64,000 nt of DNA from Streptomyces sp. man185 (GTDB lineage: Bacteria > Actinomycetota > Actinomycetes > Streptomycetales > Streptomycetaceae), in assembly GCA_002551355.1 (NCBI GenBank), contig NTHE01000035.1:1-64000 (forward strand), read 5' to 3'. Numbering within the stretch: position 1 is the stretch's first letter; every line of letters begins with the position of its first letter. The notes under the pieces were generated by a model, which was given only the letters and a program-made list of their open reading frames with translations, searched no databases and had not been told where the DNA came from. Made by a program: the position numbers and the translations under genes. This document shows, in pieces, positions 25,556-33,308 of the stretch.

Positions 25556-26572
25556 TCAGTCGCCCTCGCGCCTCTCCCGGGTCGCGAGAAGCCTGCGCAG
25601 GGAGTCCAGGCGCGCCGGGTCGGCGTGCCCCTCGGCCACCCAGGCGTCCAGCGCGCACTCGGGCTGGTTCCCGTCGTGGGTGCAGCCGCGCGGGCAGTTC
25701 TCGGTGCCCGGCTGGAGGTCCGGGAAGGCGTTGATGACGCGCGACGGGTCCACGTGGTGCAGCCCGAAGGACCGGACGCCCGGGGTGTCGACCACCCAGC
25801 CCCGGTCGCCGGGCAGCGGCAGCGCGAGGGCCGAGGTGGTGGTGTGCCGTCCCCGGCCGGTGACCGCGTTGACGATGCCGGTGGTCCGCCGCCGGTCCTT
25901 CGGCACCAGGGCGTTGACCAGGGTCGTCTTGCCGACCCCGGAGTGCCCGACGAAAGCGGTGACGCGGTCGTTGAGGAACTCCCGGACCCGGTCGGCCGCG
26001 TCTCCGTCCTCCAGCTCCTCGCGGCTGGTCACGATGTACGGGACGCCGAGCGGGGTGTACGCCTCCAGCAGCTTGTCCGCGGACGCGAGGTCGGACTTGG
26101 TCAGCACCAGGAGCGGGGTGAGCCCGCCGTCGTACGCCGCCACCAGGCAGCGGTCGATCATGCGCGGGCGGGGCTCCGGATCGGCCAGGGCGGTGACGAT
26201 GGCCAGCTGGTCGGCGTTGGCGACGACCACGCGCTCGTACGGATCGTCGTCGTCCGCCGTGCGGCGCAGCACCGTGCGGCGCGGGGCGATGCGCACGATG
26301 CGGGCCAGGGTGTCCTTCTCGCCGGAGAGGTCGCCGACGATGGAGACGGTGTCGCCCACCACGGCGGCCTTGCGTCCCAGCTCACGGGCCTTCATCGCCA
26401 CTACGGTCCGGCCCTCGACGAGACAGGTGAGCCGGCCCCGGTCGACGGTGAGGACCATGCCGTCCTCGGCGTCCTCGTGTTTGGGCCGGATGTGCGTACG
26501 CGGCCGGTTGCCCTTGCGGTTGGGGCGGACGCGGATGTCGTCCTCGTCGGGGTTCTTCCCGTAGCGGCGCAT
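25556..26572 (-). CDS. rsgA: Ribosome small-subunit-dependent GTPase RsgA (YjeQ)
   Basis: A 338-residue circularly permuted GTPase that assists 30S maturation. It has an OB-fold N-terminus (GRTVVAMKARELGRKAAVVGD), G4 LTKSD, G1 VGHSGVGKTTLVNALV, the TTT switch (GRGRHTTTSALALPL), G3 DTPGVRSFGL, and a C-terminal zinc knuckle (CPRGCTHDGNQPECAL). ATG 26572 lies 5 nt after the aroA stop, so the two are co-transcribed. The longer open frame belongs to the aroA overlap. Confidence 0.93.
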   Translation of the reverse strand: MRRYGKNPDEDDIRVRPNRKGNRPRTHIRPKHEDAEDGMVLTVDRGRLTCLVEGRTVVAMKARELGRKAAVVGDTVSIVGDLSGEKDTLARIVRIAPRRTVLRRTADDDDPYERVVVANADQLAIVTALADPEPRPRMIDRCLVAAYDGGLTPLLVLTKSDLASADKLLEAYTPLGVPYIVTSREELEDGDAADRVREFLNDRVTAFVGHSGVGKTTLVNALVPKDRRRTTGIVNAVTGRGRHTTTSALALPLPGDRGWVVDTPGVRSFGLHHVDPSRVINAFPDLQPGTENCPRGCTHDGNQPECALDAWVAEGHADPARLDSLRRLLATRERREGD

Positions 26573-26577
26573 GATCC

Positions 26578-27930
26578 CTAGGCCCCGAGCATTCCGGTCC
26601 ACATGTCCGGGAAGTCCGGCAGGGTCTTGGCGGTCGTGCCCACGTTCTCGATCTCCACGCCCTTCACCGCCAGGCCGATGACCGCCCCGGCGGTGGCCAT
26701 GCGGTGGTCGTCGTACGTGTGGAAGACGCCGCCGTGCAGCGGGCGCGGGCGGATGTGCAGCCCGTCGGCCGTCTCGGTGACGTCGCCGCCCAGCTCGTTG
26801 ATCTCCTTGGTCAGCGCGGCCAGCCGGTCCGTCTCGTGCAGCCGCAGATGGGCGACGCCGCTCAGCGTGGAGGGGGAGTCGGCCAGGGCGGCGACCGCGG
26901 CGATGCCCGGGGTCAGCTCGCCGACCTCGCCGAGGTCCACGTCGATGCCGTGGATCCGGCCTGTACCGGTGAAGGCCAGTCCGCGCTCGGTCAGCTCGCA
27001 GCTGCCCCCCATCGCGGTGAAGATCTCGCGCAGCGCGTCACCCGGCTGGGTGGTCCGCTCCGGCCAGTCGGGGATCGTGACCCGGCCGCCGGTCACCAGG
27101 GCCGCGGCCAGGAACGGCTGCGCGTTGGAGAGGTCCGGCTCGATCGTCAGGTCCCGGCCGAGCAGGGCGGAGGGGGAGACCCGCCAGACATCTCGCTCGC
27201 CGCCCGTCTCCGGCTCGTCCACCTGGGCGCCGACGGCCCGCAGCATGTCGACGGTCATCCGGATGTGCGGCATCGAGGGGAGCGTGGACCCGGTGTGCCG
27301 GACCTCCACGCCCTGGTTGAAGCGCGGCCCCGACAGCAGCAGCGCCGAGACGAACTGCGAGGACGACGAGGCGTCGATCGACACCGGGCCGCCCTCCAGC
27401 GCCCCGCCGCCGTGCACGGTCAGCGGCAGCGCCCCGCGCCCGTCGTCGTCGATCCGCGCGCCGAGCGCCCGCAGCCCCTCGATCACGCCGGTCAGCGGGC
27501 GCTCGTAGGAGCGGGGGTCGCCGTCGAAGCGGACCGGGCCGTCGGCGAGCGTGGCGACGGGCGGCAGGAAGCGCATGACGGTGCCCGCGTTGCCGACGTC
27601 GACCGCGGCCGGGCCGTGGAGCCCCGCCGGGATGACCCGCCAGGCCTCGCCCGTGCTGTCCGGGGAGGCCGCGGCGGACGGGCTGCTCGCGGACGCGGAG
27701 GAGACGGTCTCCTCGATGCCGACGCCCATGGCGCGCAGCGCGTCGGCCATGAGCAGGGTGTCGCGGGAGCGCAGCGGGCGGCGCAGCCAGCCCGGCTCGG
27801 AGGCCAGCGAGGCCAGCACGAGCGCGCGATTGGTGACCGATTTGGATCCGGGCACGGTGACGGTCGCGTCGACGGCTCCGCTCGCGTGGGGGGCGGGCCA
27901 GAGGGCAGGCTGCACGGAACTCTCGGTCAT
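26578..27930 (-). CDS. aroA: 3-phosphoshikimate 1-carboxyvinyltransferase (EPSP synthase)
   Basis: A 450-residue EPSP synthase of the shikimate pathway. Substrate-binding motifs are VPGSKSVTNRALVLASLA near the N-terminus, DVGNAGTVMRFLPP in the PEP-site loop, SSSSQFVSALLLSGPRF, and HETDRLAALTKEINELGG with TYDDHRMA at the C-terminal domain. A Ser/Ala-rich insertion (ETVSSASASSPSAAA) interrupts the first domain. ATG 27930 is the likely start; an upstream GTG at 27939 adds three residues. It forms an operon with rsgA. An inverted-repeat element lies just upstream. Confidence 0.94.
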   Translation of the reverse strand: MTESSVQPALWPAPHASGAVDATVTVPGSKSVTNRALVLASLASEPGWLRRPLRSRDTLLMADALRAMGVGIEETVSSASASSPSAAASPDSTGEAWRVIPAGLHGPAAVDVGNAGTVMRFLPPVATLADGPVRFDGDPRSYERPLTGVIEGLRALGARIDDDGRGALPLTVHGGGALEGGPVSIDASSSSQFVSALLLSGPRFNQGVEVRHTGSTLPSMPHIRMTVDMLRAVGAQVDEPETGGERDVWRVSPSALLGRDLTIEPDLSNAQPFLAAALVTGGRVTIPDWPERTTQPGDALREIFTAMGGSCELTERGLAFTGTGRIHGIDVDLGEVGELTPGIAAVAALADSPSTLSGVAHLRLHETDRLAALTKEINELGGDVTETADGLHIRPRPLHGGVFHTYDDHRMATAGAVIGLAVKGVEIENVGTTAKTLPDFPDMWTGMLGA

Positions 27931-27943
27931 GGCCAACACTTTA

Positions 27944-28140
27944 GACCGGACGGCACATGAGGGGCCGCGTCGCGGGGCTGGGCACGCTCATCTGCGGCGT
28001 TGTCGTCAATCACCGACTTCCCCAAGCGCTCGGCTTCGCTCGAGCAGGGGACGCCCCATCCGCGTTGCCTCCATTCTCCGCCTTACAGCTGCACGCGCCC
28101 AGCCCCGCTCCTCCTCCCGCCCCTCATGTGCCGTCCGGTC
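27944..28140. repeat. ~197-bp inverted-repeat element upstream of aroA
   Basis: A perfect 22-bp terminal inverted repeat bounds this region: 27944-27965 (starting GACCGGACGGCACATG) and its exact complement at 28119-28140. The complementarity continues with gaps for a further ~20 bp (GCGGGGCTGGGC on each side). No ORF with Streptomyces-like coding bias is contained. The inner part has the accaagcgctcggcttcgctcgagc-like pattern frequent in Streptomyces intergenic repeats. No target-site duplication is visible. It may be a MITE-like element or a long structured RNA; it also occupies the 301-nt gap between aroA and the M50 gene. Confidence 0.6.
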
Positions 28141-28231
28141 CAGTGGCTTTACGTCGACCCGGATCCTGGCCAAAAGGGCGGAAAGCGTACCGCAACGAAA
28201 AAGTGGTACGGACCGCGGCGGCAACCCGCCC

Positions 28232-28945
28232 TCACCAGCCCAGCAGCCACCTTCCGCCGCCGATCAACGAGCACAGCGACACCGCGTGGAAGAGGAACAG
28301 CCACAGCACCGCCGGGGCGTGGGTGAGCCGGGCCAGCTGGTCCGCGTCGGAGTCCGGGGCGCCTCCGTACCGCCGCTTGGACTGGAGCTCGAAGGGCGGC
28401 CGCACCCCGCCCAGCAGCAGGAACCACACCACCACGTACGCGAACGCCGACTGCACGTCCGACGAGCTCAGCCAGGACACCAGCAGGAACGTGGTGCCGG
28501 TCAGGATGACGGTGAGGGCACCGTAGACATTGCGGATCATCACCAGCATCACCGCGAGCAGGGCCGTCGCCACCCACAAGAGCAGGGTGATCCTGCCGTT
28601 CGTCAGCAGCCAGGCGCCGCCCAGGCCCAGCAGCGACGGGGCCGTGTAGCCCGCCGCCGCCGTGAGGATCATGCCGATCCCCGTCGGCTTGCCGCGGCTC
28701 ACGGTCAGCCCGCTGGTGTCCGAGTGCAGCCGGATGCCGGAGAGCTGCCGCCCGGTGAGCAGGGCCACCAGACCGTGGCCGCCCTCGTGCGCGATGGTGA
28801 TGGTGTTGCGGGCGAGCCGCCATATCGGGTTCGGTACGACCGCGATGAGCGCGAGCGTGGCCGTCACCACCACCAGCCACTGCTCCGGTGCGGACTGGGT
28901 TCCGGTCACGCGATCCCACAGATCGCCCAATTCGGTGCTGTTCAT
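28232..28945 (-). CDS. M50-family (site-2-protease-like) membrane metallopeptidase
   Basis: A 237-residue polytopic membrane protein with about six hydrophobic segments. The HExxH zinc motif is HEGGHGLVALLTGR near residue 54, and a later GALTVILTG/SDVQSAF region could supply further ligands. There is no PDZ domain. Such M50B-type proteins occur widely in Actinobacteria; substrates are unknown. ATG 28945. It is divergent from the SRAP gene, 53 nt apart, so the promoters overlap. Confidence 0.8.
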   Translation of the reverse strand: MNSTELGDLWDRVTGTQSAPEQWLVVVTATLALIAVVPNPIWRLARNTITIAHEGGHGLVALLTGRQLSGIRLHSDTSGLTVSRGKPTGIGMILTAAAGYTAPSLLGLGGAWLLTNGRITLLLWVATALLAVMLVMIRNVYGALTVILTGTTFLLVSWLSSSDVQSAFAYVVVWFLLLGGVRPPFELQSKRRYGGAPDSDADQLARLTHAPAVLWLFLFHAVSLCSLIGGGRWLLGW

Positions 28946-28998
28946 CGGCCGGGCGACTCCTTGCGGTCGGGGCGGGCGGTCGTGGCAGTCTGGCACTT

Positions 28999-29814
28999 AT
29001 GTGCGGACGGTATGCAGCGAGTCGGAAGCCCGAGGACCTGACCGGACTCTTCGGCGTCGAGAAGTGGGAACCCACCGAGACTCTGGAGCCGGACTGGAAC
29101 GTGGCGCCGACCAAAGAGGTCTACGCGGTTCTGGAGCGTCCTGTTAAAGACGCGGACGACCAGCGTCCGGTTCGCCAGCTGCGGGCACTGAAATGGGGAC
29201 TCGTGCCGTCCTGGTCGAAGACCCCCGAGGGCGCCGCCCGGATGATCAACGCCCGTGCGGAGACCGTGCACGAGAAGCCCTCCTTCCGCCGCGCCTTCGC
29301 CCAGCGCCGCTGCATCCTGCCCGCCGACGGCTACTACGAGTGGGTCACCGGCTCCGAGGAACGGCAGCTGGAGGAGAAGAAGGGCAAGAAGCGGGCCCGC
29401 AAGCAGCCGTATTTCGTCACCCCTGCCGACGGGTCGGTCTTCGCGATGGCCGGTCTGTACGAGTTCTGGCGCGATACGACGCTTCCCGGCGACCACGAGA
29501 ACGCCTGGTGGGTGACCTGCTCGGTCATCACCACCGAGGCGGAGACCACCCCGCTGGCCGTCGCCCCCGCCGAAGGACCCGGCGCGCTCGCCGACATCCA
29601 CCCCCGGATGCCGCTGATGCTCACCGCCGACCGCTGGGACACCTGGCTGGACCCCACGCACACGGACCCCGACGAGCTGCGTGCGCTCCTCGAACCGCCG
29701 CCCGGCGGGCTGATGCGCGCCTACCCGGTCGCCACCGCCGTCAGCAACGTCCGCAACAACGGGCCCGAACTGCTGGAGGAGCTGGCCGCGCCGGAGGAGT
29801 CCACGCTGTTCTGA
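28999..29814 (+). CDS. SRAP-domain protein (YedK/HMCES family)
   Basis: A 271-residue SOS-response-associated peptidase-like protein that in this family forms a DNA-protein crosslink at abasic sites in single-stranded DNA. The catalytic Cys is residue 2 (MCGRYA). Other conserved positions are Asn in DWNVAPT, Glu in ADGYYEWV and His in DIHPRMPLML. A Lys/Arg-rich insertion (EKKGKKRARKQP) follows the YYEW motif. ATG 28999 is fixed by the need for Cys2. Confidence 0.92.
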   Translation: MCGRYAASRKPEDLTGLFGVEKWEPTETLEPDWNVAPTKEVYAVLERPVKDADDQRPVRQLRALKWGLVPSWSKTPEGAARMINARAETVHEKPSFRRAFAQRRCILPADGYYEWVTGSEERQLEEKKGKKRARKQPYFVTPADGSVFAMAGLYEFWRDTTLPGDHENAWWVTCSVITTEAETTPLAVAPAEGPGALADIHPRMPLMLTADRWDTWLDPTHTDPDELRALLEPPPGGLMRAYPVATAVSNVRNNGPELLEELAAPEESTLF

Positions 29815-29839
29815 ACCGCGGGCGGGAGAGGATGGTGCG

Positions 29840-30481
29840 GTGAGCCGTCAACCACGTACGCAGAACGTCACCACCGACGCCGGTGAGGCCCGGATCACCT
29901 GGGTCCCCGCGTCCACGCCCCGCCTCGTGCTCGCCGTGAGCCACGGGGCGGGAGGCGGGATCGAGGCCCGGGACCTGAAGGCGCTGGCCGCCGCCCTGCC
30001 CGGACACGGCGTCACCGTCGCCCTGGTGGAGCAGCCCTGGCGGTTGGCCGGCAAGAAGGTGGCCCCCGCCCCGAAGACCCTGGACACCGGCTGGCGCGGA
30101 CTCTGGCCCGCCCTCGCCGCCCCCGGGCTGCCCGTCGTCGCCGGGGGCCGCAGCGCCGGGGCCCGGGTCGCCTGCCGGACCGCCACCGAACTGGGCGCCG
30201 CGGCCGTCCTCGCGCTCAGCTTCCCGCTGCACCCCCCGGGCAAGCCCGAGAAGTCCCGCGCCGACGAACTGCTCGGCGCGGGCGTGCCCACCCTGGTGGT
30301 GCAGGGCGGTAACGACCCGTTCGGCCGACCCGGGGAATTCCCGCCCGGCTCCTACGAACTGGCCGAAGTGCCCCACGGCGACCACGGGTTCGCGGTGCCC
30401 AAGAGGTCCGGGCTGACCGAGGAGCAGGCGATGGGCATTCTCACCGGAGCGGTCACCGGGTGGCTCACGTCACTCGGATGA
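29840..30481 (+). CDS. Alpha/beta hydrolase-fold protein (Tex30/KANL3 type)
   Basis: A 213-residue small alpha/beta hydrolase. Nucleophile elbow is GGRSAGARVACRTA, the oxyanion-side strand is LAVSHGAGGG, and the later acid and His are in VVQGGNDPFGRP and VPHGDHGFAVPK. GTG 29840 has GGGAGAGG upstream. It follows the SRAP gene by 25 nt and is probably co-transcribed. Substrate unknown. Confidence 0.82.
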   Translation: MSRQPRTQNVTTDAGEARITWVPASTPRLVLAVSHGAGGGIEARDLKALAAALPGHGVTVALVEQPWRLAGKKVAPAPKTLDTGWRGLWPALAAPGLPVVAGGRSAGARVACRTATELGAAAVLALSFPLHPPGKPEKSRADELLGAGVPTLVVQGGNDPFGRPGEFPPGSYELAEVPHGDHGFAVPKRSGLTEEQAMGILTGAVTGWLTSLG

Positions 30482-30530
30482 CCCCGTGCTCCCCTGCCGC
30501 CACGGCTGCCACGCGCGTGCCACCGGCCCC

Positions 30531-30557
30531 GGGAATGCTCCGCGCCGAGGCGCTGTT
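30531..30557 (+). promoter_or_regulatory. SigR-dependent promoter of sigR (p2-type)
   Basis: GGGAAT (30531-30536), an 18-nt spacer, GTT (30555-30557): matches the SigR consensus GGAAT-N18/19-GTT. It lies about 50 nt before the ATG at 30608 that begins the long SigR form, as expected for the autoregulated sigRp2 promoter. Confidence 0.75.
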
Positions 30558-30607
30558 GTTCGGGACGTCGGTACAACAACGTCGTACGTGGAGAGGGAGT
30601 CCGTCGC

Positions 30608-31450
30608 ATGGGTTCGACCATCTGCCCCAGTCGCTCGAACGCCGCTGACCTGGAGTGGACCGTCCTGTCTGCGGCGAGGACGAGCCACGAGCGGCCCTCC
30701 GGCGGTGGTGATCGACAGCCCGCCTCGAAGCAAGGTCGACTATTCTCCGATGCGAGCGGGTCCGGTTTCGGTTCCGCCACATCGTTGGAGGAGGTGGGTC
30801 CGGTCACTGGGACCGACACAGGGACCGACGACGGCCGTGCACCGGAGACGTCCGCCGAGCGCAACGCGCGCTTCGAGCGGGACGCCCTCGGCTTTCTCGA
30901 CCAGATGTACTCGGCCGCGCTGCGCATGACGCGCAATCCGGCCGATGCCGAGGACCTGGTCCAGGAGACCTACGCCAAGGCGTACGGCTCCTTCCACCAG
31001 TTCCGTGAGGGCACCAACCTCAAGGCGTGGATGTACCGCATCCTCACCAACACCTTCATCAACTCGTACCGCAAGAAGCAGCGGGAGCCCCAGCGCAGCG
31101 CCGCCGAGGAGATCGAGGACTGGCAGCTGGCCCGGGCCGAGTCGCACATGTCGACCGGTCTGCGCTCGGCGGAGTCCCAGGCGCTCGACCATCTCCCGGA
31201 CTCCGACGTGAAGTCGGCGCTCCAGGCGATTCCCGAGGAGTTCCGCATCGCCGTGTATCTCGCCGATGTCGAGGGCTTTGCCTACAAGGAGATCGCGGAC
31301 ATCATGGGGACTCCCATCGGTACGGTGATGTCCCGGCTGCACCGCGGCCGCCGCCAGCTGCGCGGCATGCTGGAGGACTACGCCCGTGAGCGCGGGCTCG
31401 TCGCGGCCGGCGCCGGTGACTCGGACGATCGGAAGGGCTCTACCTCATGA
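30608..31450 (+). CDS. sigR: ECF sigma factor SigR (long SigR' frame; short form starts at 30794)
   Basis: The thiol-oxidative-stress sigma factor. The sigma-2 domain spans RDALGFLDQMYSAALRMTRNPADAEDLVQETY and the sigma-4 domain VYLADVEGFAYKEIADIMGTPIGTVMSRLHRGRR. Two starts are visible: ATG 30608 with GAGAGGGAG upstream (280 residues) and GTG 30794 (MGPVTGTD, 218 residues) with GGAGGAG abutting it. In S. coelicolor an unstable longer SigR' form is made from the SigR-induced transcript; the extra N-terminal 62 residues here fit that. It overlaps rsrA by ATGA. Confidence 0.94.
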   Translation: MGSTICPSRSNAADLEWTVLSAARTSHERPSGGGDRQPASKQGRLFSDASGSGFGSATSLEEVGPVTGTDTGTDDGRAPETSAERNARFERDALGFLDQMYSAALRMTRNPADAEDLVQETYAKAYGSFHQFREGTNLKAWMYRILTNTFINSYRKKQREPQRSAAEEIEDWQLARAESHMSTGLRSAESQALDHLPDSDVKSALQAIPEEFRIAVYLADVEGFAYKEIADIMGTPIGTVMSRLHRGRRQLRGMLEDYARERGLVAAGAGDSDDRKGSTS

Positions 31451-31767
31451 GCTGCGGAGAGCCGCACGAGACGGATTGCTCGGAGGTCCTCGACCATCTC
31501 TACGAGTTTCTCGACCGGGAGATGCCCGAGGGCGACTGCACCAAGTTCGAGACGCACTTCGAGGAGTGCTCCCCGTGCCTGGAGAAGTACGGACTGGAAC
31601 AGGCCGTGAAGAAGCTGGTCAAGCGCTGCTGCGGACAGGACGACGTCCCGACCGACCTGCGCTCCAAGGTGATGGGCCGGATCGACCTGATCCGGGCCGG
31701 CGAGGCCGTGCCCGATCAGGACGTGACCGTGCAGGACACGGACCGGTCGGCGACCGCGGCCGAATAG
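31447..31767 (+). CDS. rsrA: Redox-sensing zinc anti-sigma factor RsrA
   Basis: A 106-residue ZAS-family anti-sigma factor. The zinc motif is HFEECSPC (H-x3-C-x2-C), with the additional reactive Cys near the N-terminus (DCSEVLDH) and a second Cys pair (KRCCGQ). Disulfide stress releases zinc and frees SigR. ATG 31447 overlaps the sigR stop (ATGA), keeping synthesis stoichiometric. A short acidic tail follows. Confidence 0.94.
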   Translation: MSCGEPHETDCSEVLDHLYEFLDREMPEGDCTKFETHFEECSPCLEKYGLEQAVKKLVKRCCGQDDVPTDLRSKVMGRIDLIRAGEAVPDQDVTVQDTDRSATAAE

Positions 31768-31865
31768 TCACCCGAATGTGCTAATCGCATCCGTAGCGGC
31801 TTGGTGAGCCGCACAAGTCGCTAGCGTGGCGCGTCCATCGACCATGCTGGGGGGCGAGTGCGGGC

Positions 31866-33308
31866 GTGAGGGGCACACCGGCGGCGGCGCGTGCCTGCAT
31901 CCTGGCCGCCGTTCTCTGCGCGATCTGGTGCACGCTTCCCGTGTACGCCTCCGGGTCCCCGGTCCCGTGGAGCACGGCGGCCCTGCTGGCCGCCGTCGGG
32001 CTCGGCAGCGAGCTGGCCGGCCGCCGCTCGCCGCCCGGAGGCTCCGGACCGGTTGCCGCCGGGGCGTTCCTCCCGATCCTCCTCGCCGCCGCCTTTCTGC
32101 TGCCGCCCGCGGCCGCCGCGCCGGTGGCGGTGATCGGATCCCTGGCCGGGCGGGTGGAACAGCCGCCGTACGCGGCCCGCCGGATCTGGCGGGCCGCTCA
32201 GCTCGCCCTCACCTGCGCCGCCGCCTCCTGGGCGCACGCGGCCCTCGGCGGCCCCGCGACCCTCGGCGGCGGGGGAGCTGCCCCGGACTTTCCCCGCGCC
32301 CTGCTGCCCGCCTGCGCCGCCGCGGTCGCCTTCAGCCTGGTGCTGACCGTGCTGGACGGCGTCATCCTCGCGGCGGCGGAACGCCGGCCCGTGCACCGCA
32401 GCGCCTGCGAGCTGCTGCCGCGTGCGCTCGGGCCGCATCTGGTGCACGCGCTCGCCGGCCTGATGACGGCCGTCCTGTGGCGGAGTCCGTACGGTCCCCT
32501 CTCCGCGCTCCTCGTGCTGCTGCCGATGTGCCTCTCCTGCTGGGTGTTCGCCCAGTACCACCGTGAACAGGCCGCCCACCGCGCCACCATCCGCGCCCTG
32601 GTCCACGCCGTGGACATCAAGGACACCTACACCCGGGGCCACAGCGAACGGGTCGGCCGGGCCTCCGTTCTGATCGCCCGTGAACTCGGCATGGACGAGA
32701 GCCGGGTGGAGGGCCTCCGGTTCGCCGGGATCCTGCACGACGTCGGCAAGCTCGGCGTCCCCACCCGGGTGCTGCGCAAGGACGGGCCGCTCACTCCCGA
32801 GGAGCGGCGGATCATGGAGCTGCACCCGGAGTACGGGCACGAGATCGTCCGGGGCATCGGCTTCCTGGACGAGGCCCGCGACGCGATCCTGCACCACCAC
32901 GAACGGCTCGACGGCAGCGGCTATCCGTACGGGCTCAGCGGCTCGCGCATCCCGGAGTTCGCCCGGGTCGTGGCCGTCGCCGACGCCTTCGACGCGATGA
33001 CCTCCACCCGCTCCTACCGCCGCGCCCGCCCGGTCTCCGCCGCGCTCGCCGAGCTGAAGCGGTGCGCGGGCAGCCAGTTCGACCCCCGGATGGTGCGGGC
33101 GCTGGACCGGGCCCTGGGCCGGCACGGCTGGAGCGCCGCCGAGACCGCCGTCACGGCCGACGAACCGCGTGCGCCGTACGACGCGACGGCCGGGCCCCGC
33201 CGGAACGCGCTCCCGGCGCCGCGCGACCCCGCCGCCGCTCCCCTTCCCCGGCCGTCCCAGGACATCGGGCCGTCCCGGGACGCCAGGCCGTCCTCGGGCC
33301 GCCGATGA
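31866..33308 (+). CDS. Membrane HD-GYP-domain phosphohydrolase
   Basis: A 480-residue protein with an N-terminal membrane region of about six hydrophobic helices (residues ~5-215) and a cytoplasmic HD domain. The signature is complete for HD-GYP: HSERVGRAS, AGILHDVGKLGVP, IVRGIGFLDEARDAILHHHERLDGSGYPYGL and VVAVADAFDAMTS. HD-GYP proteins hydrolyse cyclic di-GMP or related dinucleotides. Ends with a Pro-rich tail. GTG 31866. It overlaps the next gene by ATGA, so the two products are probably made together. Confidence 0.88.
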   Translation: MRGTPAAARACILAAVLCAIWCTLPVYASGSPVPWSTAALLAAVGLGSELAGRRSPPGGSGPVAAGAFLPILLAAAFLLPPAAAAPVAVIGSLAGRVEQPPYAARRIWRAAQLALTCAAASWAHAALGGPATLGGGGAAPDFPRALLPACAAAVAFSLVLTVLDGVILAAAERRPVHRSACELLPRALGPHLVHALAGLMTAVLWRSPYGPLSALLVLLPMCLSCWVFAQYHREQAAHRATIRALVHAVDIKDTYTRGHSERVGRASVLIARELGMDESRVEGLRFAGILHDVGKLGVPTRVLRKDGPLTPEERRIMELHPEYGHEIVRGIGFLDEARDAILHHHERLDGSGYPYGLSGSRIPEFARVVAVADAFDAMTSTRSYRRARPVSAALAELKRCAGSQFDPRMVRALDRALGRHGWSAAETAVTADEPRAPYDATAGPRRNALPAPRDPAAAPLPRPSQDIGPSRDARPSSGRR

